This document shows, one piece after another, positions 1 to 7,599 of a DNA stretch of 64,000 nucleotides; positions within the stretch are counted from its first letter, which is position 1; the number at the start of each line of letters is the position of its first letter. Both the position numbers and the translations under genes were made by a program. The notes under the pieces were generated by a model, which saw only the letters and a list, made by a program, of their open reading frames with translations, made no database searches and was not told the DNA's origin. This DNA comes from Bradyrhizobium lupini (GTDB taxonomy: Bacteria; Pseudomonadota; Alphaproteobacteria; Rhizobiales; Xanthobacteraceae), in NCBI RefSeq assembly GCF_040939785.1, contig NZ_CP162553.1, forward strand, positions 434,001 to 498,000, read 5' to 3'.

Positions 1-35
1 CTCGCTCGGATAACCTCGGGTCCATCGAAACCAAA

Positions 36-50
36 GCCTCTTTCAGAGGC
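36..50. terminator. Short perfect hairpin, possible end of an upstream transcript
   Basis: GCCTCT and AGAGGC (36-41 and 45-50) form a 6-bp stem with a 3-base loop. No clear T-run follows, so this is a weak terminator call. The rest of 1-115 holds no gene and should contain the promoter of the small secreted protein that starts at 116. Confidence 0.3.
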
Positions 51-115
51 AGACCGTTTCGGCGGCCTTTCCATCGACGCGATAGCCCCGCGCCAACAGA
101 TTTGAGGAGATCACC

Positions 116-379
116 ATGTTGAGGAAACTTTCCCTCGCCGCCGTCGCCGCGGTTGCGCTTGGTGCCGCGCTGGCGCCGACCTCCGCCTCCGCGCACTGGC
201 ATGGTGGCGGCGGCGGCTGGCACGGCGGCGGTGGCTGGCACCACGGCAACGGCTGGGGTGGACCGCGCTTTTATGCCCGCGGCCCCGTCGTCTCCTACGG
301 CTATGGCGGCTGTTATGTGCGCCGGCTGGTCCCAACCCCCTGGGGACCCCGCTGGCGGATGATCAACCGCTGCTACTGA
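116..379 (+). CDS. Small secreted Gly/His/Trp-rich protein
   Basis: An 87-residue protein with a classical signal peptide: MLRK, then a hydrophobic Ala/Leu run, and cleavage after SASA near residue 26. The mature part starts with repeated HWHGGGGGWHGGGG-type sequence and ends with a Cys/Arg/Tyr-containing tail (GGCYVRRLVPTPWGPRW). The leader is preceded by a good ribosome site (GAGGAG at 102-107). Proteins of this layout are common hypothetical exported proteins in Bradyrhizobium and relatives. The His-rich part could bind metal, but that is only inference. It is followed by a strong hairpin terminator, so it is monocistronic. Confidence 0.8.
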   Translation: MLRKLSLAAVAAVALGAALAPTSASAHWHGGGGGWHGGGGWHHGNGWGGPRFYARGPVVSYGYGGCYVRRLVPTPWGPRWRMINRCY

Positions 380-432
380 GCCCGACAGCACCTTTCCAAA
401 GATACCTGAGCCCCCAAGGTACCTTCCAGGCG

Positions 433-466
433 AAGCCCCGGCGTCCCCCAGCGCCGGGGCTTTGTA
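433..466 (+). terminator. Strong intrinsic terminator after the small secreted protein
   Basis: AAGCCCCGGCG (433-443) pairs perfectly with CGCCGGGGCTT (452-462) across an 8-base loop and runs into TTTGT. It lies 54 bases after the stop at 379, so it ends that transcript. Confidence 0.8.
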
Positions 467-596
467 TTCGGAGAGGATATTGCGCGGCTTCACACAATTT
501 TTGCTAGAATGCCGCGCAATCGCCGCGAGTGGCGAAACCATTTGGGGGCCAAGGACTTGGTACCGTGTCGCTTCTTTGAGAACACGGAACTCTGCG

Positions 597-770
597 ATGG
601 TTAGCCTTTTCGCCGACGATAGCGAGCAAATCGACCGGCGCACCAGCCGCTCGATCCGCGATGCGGTGGGCGAACGGCTCCAGCAGAGCCTGCGGCCCGA
701 AGCCAGGCTGCCGACGCACCTCGAGCAACTCCTCAATGAGCTGAAGCAGCGCGAGCGCGATTCGCACTGA
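597..770 (+). CDS. Small NepR-like or hypothetical protein
   Basis: A 57-residue acidic/basic helical protein starting MVSLFADDSEQ. Upstream in-frame starts exist (462), but the coding character begins at the ATG at 597. The segment IRDAVGERLQQSLRPEA..LPTHLEQLLNELKQRE has the spacing of the NepR anti-sigma family, in which a conserved amphipathic helix ending in a leucine-rich 'LL..L' segment binds the response regulator PhyR or an ECF sigma factor. The match is weak, and the canonical partners (phyR, ecfG) are not adjacent. It could equally be an unrelated short hypothetical protein. Confidence 0.5.
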   Translation: MVSLFADDSEQIDRRTSRSIRDAVGERLQQSLRPEARLPTHLEQLLNELKQRERDSH

Positions 771-841
771 GTTGACAAGCACCGGCTTGCAAACACAGAA
801 AAACGGGTTGCGTTTGATCGCGGGTGCGGTGACAAGGCCGC

Positions 842-2704
842 ATGCTCTCCATCACCGACCTCTCCATCCGCCTCGCCGGACGCCTTCTGATTGACCAGAG
901 TTCCGTGCAGATCACGCCCGGATCCCGCGTGGGCATGGTCGGTCGCAACGGCACCGGCAAATCGACCCTGTTCAAGGTGATCCGCGGCGAGCTCGCCGCC
1001 GAGCACGGCACGGTCAGCCTGCCGCCCCGCTGGCGCGTCGGCAGCCTGGCGCAGGAAGCGCCGAACGGCCCCGAGAGCCTGATCTCGGTCGTGCTCAAGG
1101 CCGACCTCGAACGCGACGCACTGCTCACCGAGGCCGAGAGCGCGACCGACCCGCACCAGATCGCCGAGATCCAGACCCGGCTGGTCGACATCGACGCGCA
1201 TTCGGCGCCGAGCCGCGCCGCAGCCATCCTTTCCGGTCTCGGCTTCTCCGCCGCCGACCAGCTCCGCCCCTGCGCCGAATTCTCCGGCGGCTGGCGCATG
1301 CGCGTTGCGCTCGCCGCAACGCTGTTTGCGGCTCCCGACCTGTTGCTGCTCGACGAGCCCACCAACTATCTCGACCTCGAAGGCACGCTGTGGCTCGAGG
1401 ATCACCTCGCGCATTATCCGCGCACCGTTATCGTGATCAGCCATGATCGCGACCTGCTGGAAAGCTCGGTCGACCAGATCCTGCATCTGGATCGCAGCAA
1501 GCTCACCCTTTACAAGGGCACCTACTCCTCCTTCGAGGAGCAGCGCGCCATGCGCGAGATGCTCGATGCCAAAGCGGTCAAGCGCCAGGAAGCCGAACGC
1601 GCCCGCCTGCAAGCCTTCGTCGACCGTTTCAAGGCCAAGGCCTCGAAAGCCCGCCAGGCGCAGTCCCGTGTGAAAATGCTGGAGCGGCTGAAGCCGATCA
1701 CGGCGCTGGTCACCCAGGACGTACGCGAGATCAGCTTTCCCGCGCCCGAGAAAATCCTGTCGCCGCCGATCATCGCCGCCGACAACGTCGTGGTCGGCTA
1801 CGATCCGACCACGCCCGTGCTGAACCGCGTCACCTTGCGCGTCGATAATGACGACCGCATCGCGCTGCTCGGCTCAAATGGCAACGGCAAGTCGACTCTC
1901 GTGAAGCTGCTCGCCGGCCGCCTCGCGCCGTTCTCGGGCAAGGTGACCCGCGCCGACAAGCTCTCGATTGCCTATTTCGCCCAGCACCAGCTCGACGAAT
2001 TGAACGAGGATGCCTCGACCTACGACCACGTCCGCAAGCTGATGGGCGAGGCGCCGGAAGCCAAAGTACGCGCCCGCGCCGGTGCGATCGGCTTTTCCGG
2101 CAAGGCGGCCGATACCAAGGTCGGAAAATTGTCGGGCGGCGAGAAGGCGCGGCTCCTGCTGGGACTGGCGACCTTCTTCGGCCCCAACATGATCATCCTG
2201 GACGAGCCGACCAACCATCTCGACATCGACAGCCGCGCCGCGCTTGCGGAAGCCATCAACGAATTCCCCGGCGCCGTCATCATGGTTTCGCATGATCGCT
2301 ATCTGATCGAGTCCTGCGCCGATCAACTCTGGATCGTCGCCGACCGCACCGTGACTAATTACGACGGAGACCTCGACGAATATCGCCGCCTGGTGCTGTC
2401 CGCGCGCAATGGCGAGCCCGCCCCGCGAGAGCGCAACGCGCCGAGCGAGAAGCCGCAGCGTCCGAGATCGGACAATCGCGGCTCGCTGAAGAAACGTATC
2501 GCGGAAGCTGAGACCGAGATCGCCCGCGTCAGCGCGATCATCAGCAAGATCGACACTGCGCTGGCCCTGCCCGACATCTTCACCCGCGATCCCAAGCAGG
2601 CCGCGCAACTGTCGAAAGCGCGCGCCAATGCGGCCGACGCGCTGGCGCGCGCCGAGGAGCAGTGGCTCGAGGCGAGCACGCAGTTCGACGAGGCGGCGGG
2701 CTGA
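842..2704 (+). CDS. ABC-F family ATPase (YheS/Uup type)
   Basis: A 620-residue soluble protein with two ABC ATPase domains in tandem and no membrane segments, the hallmark of the ABC-F family that acts on ribosomes (EttA, Uup, YheS). Domain 1 has the Walker A GRNGTGKST at residues 34-42, a degenerate signature FSGGW, and Walker B LLLLDEPTNYLDL. The interdomain linker (about residues 230-300) is rich in Lys/Arg/Glu and predicted coiled coil. Domain 2 has GSNGNGKST, LSGGE and IILDEPTNHLDI. The C-terminal tail (about 530-620) is again charged and coiled-coil-like. Length fits YheS. The target ribosomal state cannot be told from sequence. Confidence 0.92.
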   Translation: MLSITDLSIRLAGRLLIDQSSVQITPGSRVGMVGRNGTGKSTLFKVIRGELAAEHGTVSLPPRWRVGSLAQEAPNGPESLISVVLKADLERDALLTEAESATDPHQIAEIQTRLVDIDAHSAPSRAAAILSGLGFSAADQLRPCAEFSGGWRMRVALAATLFAAPDLLLLDEPTNYLDLEGTLWLEDHLAHYPRTVIVISHDRDLLESSVDQILHLDRSKLTLYKGTYSSFEEQRAMREMLDAKAVKRQEAERARLQAFVDRFKAKASKARQAQSRVKMLERLKPITALVTQDVREISFPAPEKILSPPIIAADNVVVGYDPTTPVLNRVTLRVDNDDRIALLGSNGNGKSTLVKLLAGRLAPFSGKVTRADKLSIAYFAQHQLDELNEDASTYDHVRKLMGEAPEAKVRARAGAIGFSGKAADTKVGKLSGGEKARLLLGLATFFGPNMIILDEPTNHLDIDSRAALAEAINEFPGAVIMVSHDRYLIESCADQLWIVADRTVTNYDGDLDEYRRLVLSARNGEPAPRERNAPSEKPQRPRSDNRGSLKKRIAEAETEIARVSAIISKIDTALALPDIFTRDPKQAAQLSKARANAADALARAEEQWLEASTQFDEAAG

Positions 2705-2863
2705 CGCCTCCGCGACCGGCCCGACATTAAAATCGCAAAAACAACCCCATGCACAGTACCGGTATTTTGCTACCGGGTGATTGGCTGTTGAATGGACTGT
2801 TTTTTACCGTGGTGACTTAGCCCGCTCACGCAGCGATGTCGGCACGAATTGAGCAGGAATGGC
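2705..2863. repeat. Intergenic spacer with a hairpin; possible dispersed Bradyrhizobium element
   Basis: The spacer separates two convergent genes. CCGGTA (2759-2764) and TACCGG (2771-2776) form a hairpin with a TTTTGC loop, and a T6 run follows at 2800-2805. The stretch AACAACCCCATGCACAGTA (2740-2758) is one I recall recurring in many Bradyrhizobium intergenic regions. That memory would need a genome-wide search. Confidence 0.35.
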
Positions 2864-3829
2864 TCAGTCCGCGAATTGGCCCGCTGCCTTGATCATCGGA
2901 GCCCAACGGTCGACTTCGCTCGCGAGCATCGCGGCCAGCGCCTCCGGCGTCGCCTTCTCCTGCGGGACCGGCTCCGTGTTGATGTCGTTGAACCGGGCGA
3001 TCAGCGTGGAATCCCTAAGGGCGGACTGGAGCGCCGCGGTCAGCTTCTGAACGACCGCCGGTGGCGTTCCCTTGGGGGCATAGATGCCGTGCCAGACACC
3101 AAGTTCGAACCCTTTGAGGCCGGCCTCGTCGGCGGTCGGCAGATCGGGCAGGCTCTTCAGCCGCTCCTTGGTGGTGATCGCATAGGCCTTGACCTGCTTC
3201 GACATGATCGGGCCGGTGGTATTCGTCGCCTGGTCGCAGGTAAGATCGATCTGCCGGCCGAGAAGGTCGTTCATGATGGGGCCGTTGCCCTTGTAGGGCA
3301 CCGCGGTGAGCTGCTTCTGGATCGCTGTCATGAACAGCATGCCGCAGAGATGCGACGCCGCGCCGAGTCCGGCATTGGCATAGGTCAGCTTGTCGCCCTG
3401 CTGTTGGGCGTAGGCGATCAATTCCTTCAGCGTGTCGGCCGGAAAATCCGGACGCGCGATGATGGTCATCGGCGCATTGGTCACAAGCCCGATCGGCGCA
3501 AAGGCCGTCTTCGTGTCATAGCTGAGGTTGCGGTACAGTGTGGCGGCCGTCGAGAGGCCGACATGATGGATCAGCAGCGTGTATCCGTCGGGCTGGGCTC
3601 GCGAGGCGCGGGTCGTGGCGATGGTACCACCGGCGCCGGGCGCGTTCTCGACGACGACCTGTTGGCCAAGCGATTTCGCCATGCCGGCCGCGGTCAGGCG
3701 AGCAATCGTGTCCGTAGGTCCGCCGGCGGCGAACGGCACCAGCATGGTGACGGGCCTGATCGGATAGTCCTGGGCGAGCGCCGCGCCAAACGGCAGGACC
3801 AGAGCCGATACGAGGGCAATGAGCCGCAT
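2864..3829 (-). CDS. Bug/TctC-type extracytoplasmic solute-binding protein
   Basis: A 321-residue periplasmic binding protein of the tripartite tricarboxylate transporter family. The start at 3829 gives a signal peptide (MRLIALVSALVLPFGAALA) right behind a perfect ribosome site (GGAGGAAAGC before ATG). An upstream in-frame start at 3892 would put the signal peptide 21 residues inside and is rejected. Family features are the N-terminal YPIRPVTMLVPFAAGGPTD ligand loop and a mid-protein NAGLGAASHL segment. It is an orphan: no TctA/TctB membrane genes are adjacent, as is typical of the large Bug families in Bradyrhizobium and Bordetella. The ligand, probably an organic acid, is unknown. Confidence 0.9.
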   Translation of the reverse strand: MRLIALVSALVLPFGAALAQDYPIRPVTMLVPFAAGGPTDTIARLTAAGMAKSLGQQVVVENAPGAGGTIATTRASRAQPDGYTLLIHHVGLSTAATLYRNLSYDTKTAFAPIGLVTNAPMTIIARPDFPADTLKELIAYAQQQGDKLTYANAGLGAASHLCGMLFMTAIQKQLTAVPYKGNGPIMNDLLGRQIDLTCDQATNTTGPIMSKQVKAYAITTKERLKSLPDLPTADEAGLKGFELGVWHGIYAPKGTPPAVVQKLTAALQSALRDSTLIARFNDINTEPVPQEKATPEALAAMLASEVDRWAPMIKAAGQFAD

Positions 3830-3996
3830 GCTTTCCTCCAAATTTTTTTGCTTGCTCCTATGTACGCATTCCGGGCTGCGGGGCCACACCAAAATGACTT
3901 CATCAGGAGTGGCGCGCCCGCGGCATGGTGTAGCTGCCGAAAAGCCCGATTGGTTCTCAGCGCGTCTCGCGAAGCTTCGTCGGCATCATGCGGGAA

Positions 3997-5451
3997 CTAG
4001 CGCTCGCGCATGATCTCGTGCCGGTAGCGCTGCAGCGGCGATAGCAGGTAGCTCAGGATGGTGCGCGAACCGGTCCTGATCTCGACGGTCACCGCCATTC
4101 CCGGCGACAGGCTGACGAGGCGGTCGTCCACCTGCATCTGGGTGCGATCGAGCGAGATGCGGGCGCTGTAGCTCAACTCCTGCCCGCTGGGCTCGCTGCT
4201 GTCGCGTTGGGTCGCGAGCGGACGGTCGCTCCCGCGCTCCTGCGGCCGGTCGCGGATGATGGCGTCCTGCGAGACGCTCACGACCTGGCCTGCGAGAAGC
4301 CCGTAGCGGGTGAAATTGAAAGTGTCGATTTTGATGGCAGCACCCTGCCCGGCCTCGACAAATCCGATATCGCGATTGGAGATCATCGCCTCGATCTCGA
4401 GCCGCGTATCGGTCGGCACGATTACCAGCAGCGACTGCGCGGGCGTGACCACGCCGCCCACGGTGTGGACCGCAAGCTGCTGCACGACGCCGTCGACCGG
4501 CGACGTCAGTTGCTGAAGCCTCGTCCTCTGCTGCGCCTTGATCAGATCGCGTGCGACGCCATTGGCTTTCTGTTCGCTCTTAGCCAGCTCGTCGGAGAGA
4601 CTCTTCCTGTACTCGGCCAGGGCCTGGATGCGGGTCTCCCGGATCGCGGCGACGGCCGCCTCGGCCTCCTTCAAGCGGCTGCTCTGGACGCGAAGCTCCT
4701 CCTGCTGCTCGATCTGGAGCTGGAGGGTCTCATAGTAGGTCAGCTTCGAGCCGATCTCCTTCTCCATCAGCGTCTTGCGGATCTCGACACGCTGCTGGGT
4801 GATCGGCAGCAACGCATCAAGCTTGTGAATCGTCGCCGCAATCGTCTGATGTTCGGCCTCCTTCTGCGCTTCCTGACGTGCCAGCGCCGCGAGCTTGGCC
4901 CTGTTCTCGCTGACCTGATTGGCGAGGAGCTGCCGTTGCGTCGCAACCAGCATGGGATCGGCATCCTCTGGTACGACGAGATCAGCGGATACCCCTTCGC
5001 CGCCCGCCAATGCGGCGCGGAGGCGCGCGACGTTGAGCCGCTCGGCCATGAGATCGTCATGCAGACGATCGCGCTCTGCGGCGTTCACCGTCGGATCGAG
5101 CTCGATCAGCAGGTCGCCCGCCTTGACCGATTGCCCGTCCTGCACGTGAATGGCGCGCACCACGCCGGTCTCGAACGGCTGGATCACCTTGCTTCGCCCG
5201 CTCGACACGACCTTGCCGGTTGCGGAGGTCACGATGTCGATCGTGCCCCAAGCCGACCAGGCCAGCGCCGCGCAGACAAGCAGCATGAGGGCCAGGGCGA
5301 TGGCGCGGCCGATCGGCGATGGCGGTGTTTCCGTGATTTCCAGCGCTGCCGGCAGGAAGGCGACTTCCTCGGCGCGCCGGCCCTTTCCATTCCGGAACGG
5401 GATCACGGTCTGCTCCGGACGAGCGGCCGGCACAGTGTTAGCCGACCTCAT
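3997..5451 (-). CDS. HlyD-type periplasmic adaptor of type I secretion
   Basis: A 484-residue membrane-fusion protein. It has a short cytoplasmic N-terminus, one transmembrane helix at about residues 48-70 (IALALMLLVCAALAWSAWG), a split biotinyl-lipoyl domain (TGKVVSSGRSKVIQPFETG... and VDGVVQQLAVHTVGG), and a long alpha-helical coiled-coil hairpin (about 130-310). The start at 5451 is chosen because a good ribosome site (AGGGAGG) precedes it. It overlaps the upstream ABC gene by 14 bases, which indicates translational coupling. With the ABC exporter and the RTX protein it forms a type I secretion operon. The TolC-like outer-membrane partner is not in this window. Confidence 0.93.
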   Translation of the reverse strand: MRSANTVPAARPEQTVIPFRNGKGRRAEEVAFLPAALEITETPPSPIGRAIALALMLLVCAALAWSAWGTIDIVTSATGKVVSSGRSKVIQPFETGVVRAIHVQDGQSVKAGDLLIELDPTVNAAERDRLHDDLMAERLNVARLRAALAGGEGVSADLVVPEDADPMLVATQRQLLANQVSENRAKLAALARQEAQKEAEHQTIAATIHKLDALLPITQQRVEIRKTLMEKEIGSKLTYYETLQLQIEQQEELRVQSSRLKEAEAAVAAIRETRIQALAEYRKSLSDELAKSEQKANGVARDLIKAQQRTRLQQLTSPVDGVVQQLAVHTVGGVVTPAQSLLVIVPTDTRLEIEAMISNRDIGFVEAGQGAAIKIDTFNFTRYGLLAGQVVSVSQDAIIRDRPQERGSDRPLATQRDSSEPSGQELSYSARISLDRTQMQVDDRLVSLSPGMAVTVEIRTGSRTILSYLLSPLQRYRHEIMRER

Positions 5452-7570
5452 AAATGCCTCCCTGGAGACGATGCAGGGCGGCATAGCGGCCGCCGGTCTT
5501 GATCAGCGCATCATGCGTGCCGTCCTCGACCAGACGGCCGCGTTCCAGGGTGAAGATGCGATCGGCGCCGCGGACGGTGGACAGACGGTGCGCGATGATC
5601 AGGACGGTGCGGCCTTTCGCGATCTCCTTCATGTTGTCATGGATGATCCGCTCGCTTTCATAGTCGAGCGCGCTGGTGGCTTCGTCGAAGATCAGGATCC
5701 GGGGATTGCCCACCAGTGCGCGGGCAATCGCGATGCGCTGGCGCTGCCCGCCCGAGAGCGTCGAGCCGCGCTCGCCGACCACCGTATCGTAGCCCTCGGG
5801 GAGCTCCAGAATGAAATCATGCGCGCCCGCCAGCTTCGCCGCATCGATGATGCGATCCATCGGCAGGCTTGGATCGGCCAGCGCGATGTTGTCGCGCACC
5901 GACCGGTTGAACAGCATGTTGTCCTGGAGCACGATTCCGATCTGCCGACGGAGTCCGGCCGGGTCGGTCGTCATCAGATCCATTCCGTCGACCAGCACGC
6001 GGCCGCCTTGCGGTACATAGAGCCGCTGCACCAGCTTGGCGAAGGTGCTTTTGCCCGAACCGGACGATCCGACGATGCCGACGGTTTGTCCGGCTGGAAT
6101 GTCGAATGAGACATCGTGCAGGATCTCCGGCCCATCGGGCCGGTAGCGGAAAGAGACGTGCTCGAAGCGGATGTTGCCCCGGATCGGCGGCAGCCCCGCG
6201 CGGGCCGCGGAGTAAGCAGGCTCCGCCGCGCTGTTGAGGATGTCGCCGAGCCGGGCGATCGACAGTCGCGCCTGATGAAAATCCTGCCAGACCTGCGCGA
6301 GCCGCAGCACCGGGGCCGACACCCGCCCTGCGAAGATGTTGAAGGCAACGAGCTCGCCGACGGTCAATGCGTCACCGATCACCAGTCTGGCGCCGACATA
6401 GAGAATGGCGGCGGTGACGACCTTGCTGACGAGCTGCACCAGCTGGCTAGCCGTGTTGCCGAGGCTGGTGACACCGAAGCTCGCGGCGACATAGCCTGCG
6501 AGCTGCTCTTCCCAGCGGCGCTGCATCTGCGGCTCGACCGCCATCGCCTTCAGCGTTTCGATGCCGCTGACGCTCTCGACCAGGAAGGCCTGGTTCTCGG
6601 CGCCGCGGCGGAATTTCTCGTCCAGCCTGCGGCGAAACAGCGGCGTCGCCACGGCCGAGATCGCGATGTAGAACGGGAACGATGCCAGCACGATGAAGCT
6701 CATCTGCGCCGAATAGGCGAACATCACCGCCAGGAACACCGAGGTGAAGACCAGGTCGATGAGAAGCGTCAGCGACGAGCTGGTGATGAAATTGCGGATG
6801 TTCTCGAGCTCACGGACCCGGGCCACGGAATCTCCGACGCGCCTGGCCTGAAACCACGCCATCGGCAGCGCCAGCAGGTGGTGGAACAGGCGTGCCCCGA
6901 GCTCGACGTCAATGCGGTTGGTGGTGTGCGCAAACAGGTAATTGCGCAGGATCCCGAGCACGGTGTCGAACAGGGAGACGACGACGAGGCCAATGACGAG
7001 GACGTCGAGCGTGGACAGCGAGCGGTGCACCAGCACCTTGTCGATCACGACCTGGAAGAACAACGGCGAGACCAGCGCAAAAAGCTGGATGAAGAACGAA
7101 GCCGCCAGCACCTCGCCCAGCAGCCGCCGGTATTTGCCGATCGCGCCGATGAACCAGGTGATATCGAAGTGCCGCCCGAGGTCGGACAGGCCGGCGCGCC
7201 GAACCATCAGGATCAAACCGCCGTCCCAGATCGCGCACAGCTCGTCGCGATCCATCAGTACCGGACGCTGCGCCTCCGGGGACTGCACCAGCACCTTATC
7301 GGCGGAGGCCTTTGCGATGACCATGAAGCCGCCGTCCCGCAGCATTGCGATCGCAGGCAGCGGGGTGTCCGACAGACGGCTCCACTGCGTTCGATAGGTT
7401 CGCGCTTTAAGTCCGAGAGACCTGGCGCAGCGGACGATATCCGCTGCGCCGAAGCTTGCCGCGCCCAGCCGGTGCCTGAGCTGCTCGCGATCGGCCGCAA
7501 CACCTTGCAGATGCAGCAGTGTCAGCAATGCATCGAGCCCCGTATCGGTGGAGACCGCGTTCGTCGTCAT
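5438..7570 (-). CDS. Type I secretion ABC exporter with C39-like N-terminal domain
   Basis: A 710-residue HlyB/LapB-like transporter. Residues 1-130 resemble the peptidase C39 fold (LDALLTLLHLQGV..., ARTYRTQWSRL). The place of the catalytic Cys holds no Cys, so this is a C39-like substrate-docking domain, as in RTX exporters, not a protease. A six-helix membrane domain follows (about 165-450). The ATPase domain has Walker A GSSGSGKST near residue 500, signature LSGGQRQRIAIARAL near 604, and Walker B ILIFDEATSALD near 626. It sits 29 bases downstream of the RTX gene, so that protein is the likely substrate. Confidence 0.95.
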   Translation of the reverse strand: MTTNAVSTDTGLDALLTLLHLQGVAADREQLRHRLGAASFGAADIVRCARSLGLKARTYRTQWSRLSDTPLPAIAMLRDGGFMVIAKASADKVLVQSPEAQRPVLMDRDELCAIWDGGLILMVRRAGLSDLGRHFDITWFIGAIGKYRRLLGEVLAASFFIQLFALVSPLFFQVVIDKVLVHRSLSTLDVLVIGLVVVSLFDTVLGILRNYLFAHTTNRIDVELGARLFHHLLALPMAWFQARRVGDSVARVRELENIRNFITSSSLTLLIDLVFTSVFLAVMFAYSAQMSFIVLASFPFYIAISAVATPLFRRRLDEKFRRGAENQAFLVESVSGIETLKAMAVEPQMQRRWEEQLAGYVAASFGVTSLGNTASQLVQLVSKVVTAAILYVGARLVIGDALTVGELVAFNIFAGRVSAPVLRLAQVWQDFHQARLSIARLGDILNSAAEPAYSAARAGLPPIRGNIRFEHVSFRYRPDGPEILHDVSFDIPAGQTVGIVGSSGSGKSTFAKLVQRLYVPQGGRVLVDGMDLMTTDPAGLRRQIGIVLQDNMLFNRSVRDNIALADPSLPMDRIIDAAKLAGAHDFILELPEGYDTVVGERGSTLSGGQRQRIAIARALVGNPRILIFDEATSALDYESERIIHDNMKEIAKGRTVLIIAHRLSTVRGADRIFTLERGRLVEDGTHDALIKTGGRYAALHRLQGGIYEVG

Positions 7571-7599
7571 GAGCGTTCTCCGGGCCGATGCAGTCGGCT

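Noticed and set aside
5811..6109. Small plus-strand frames opposite the exporter ATPase domain
   Set aside because: They are complements of the Walker and signature region of a clearly real gene.
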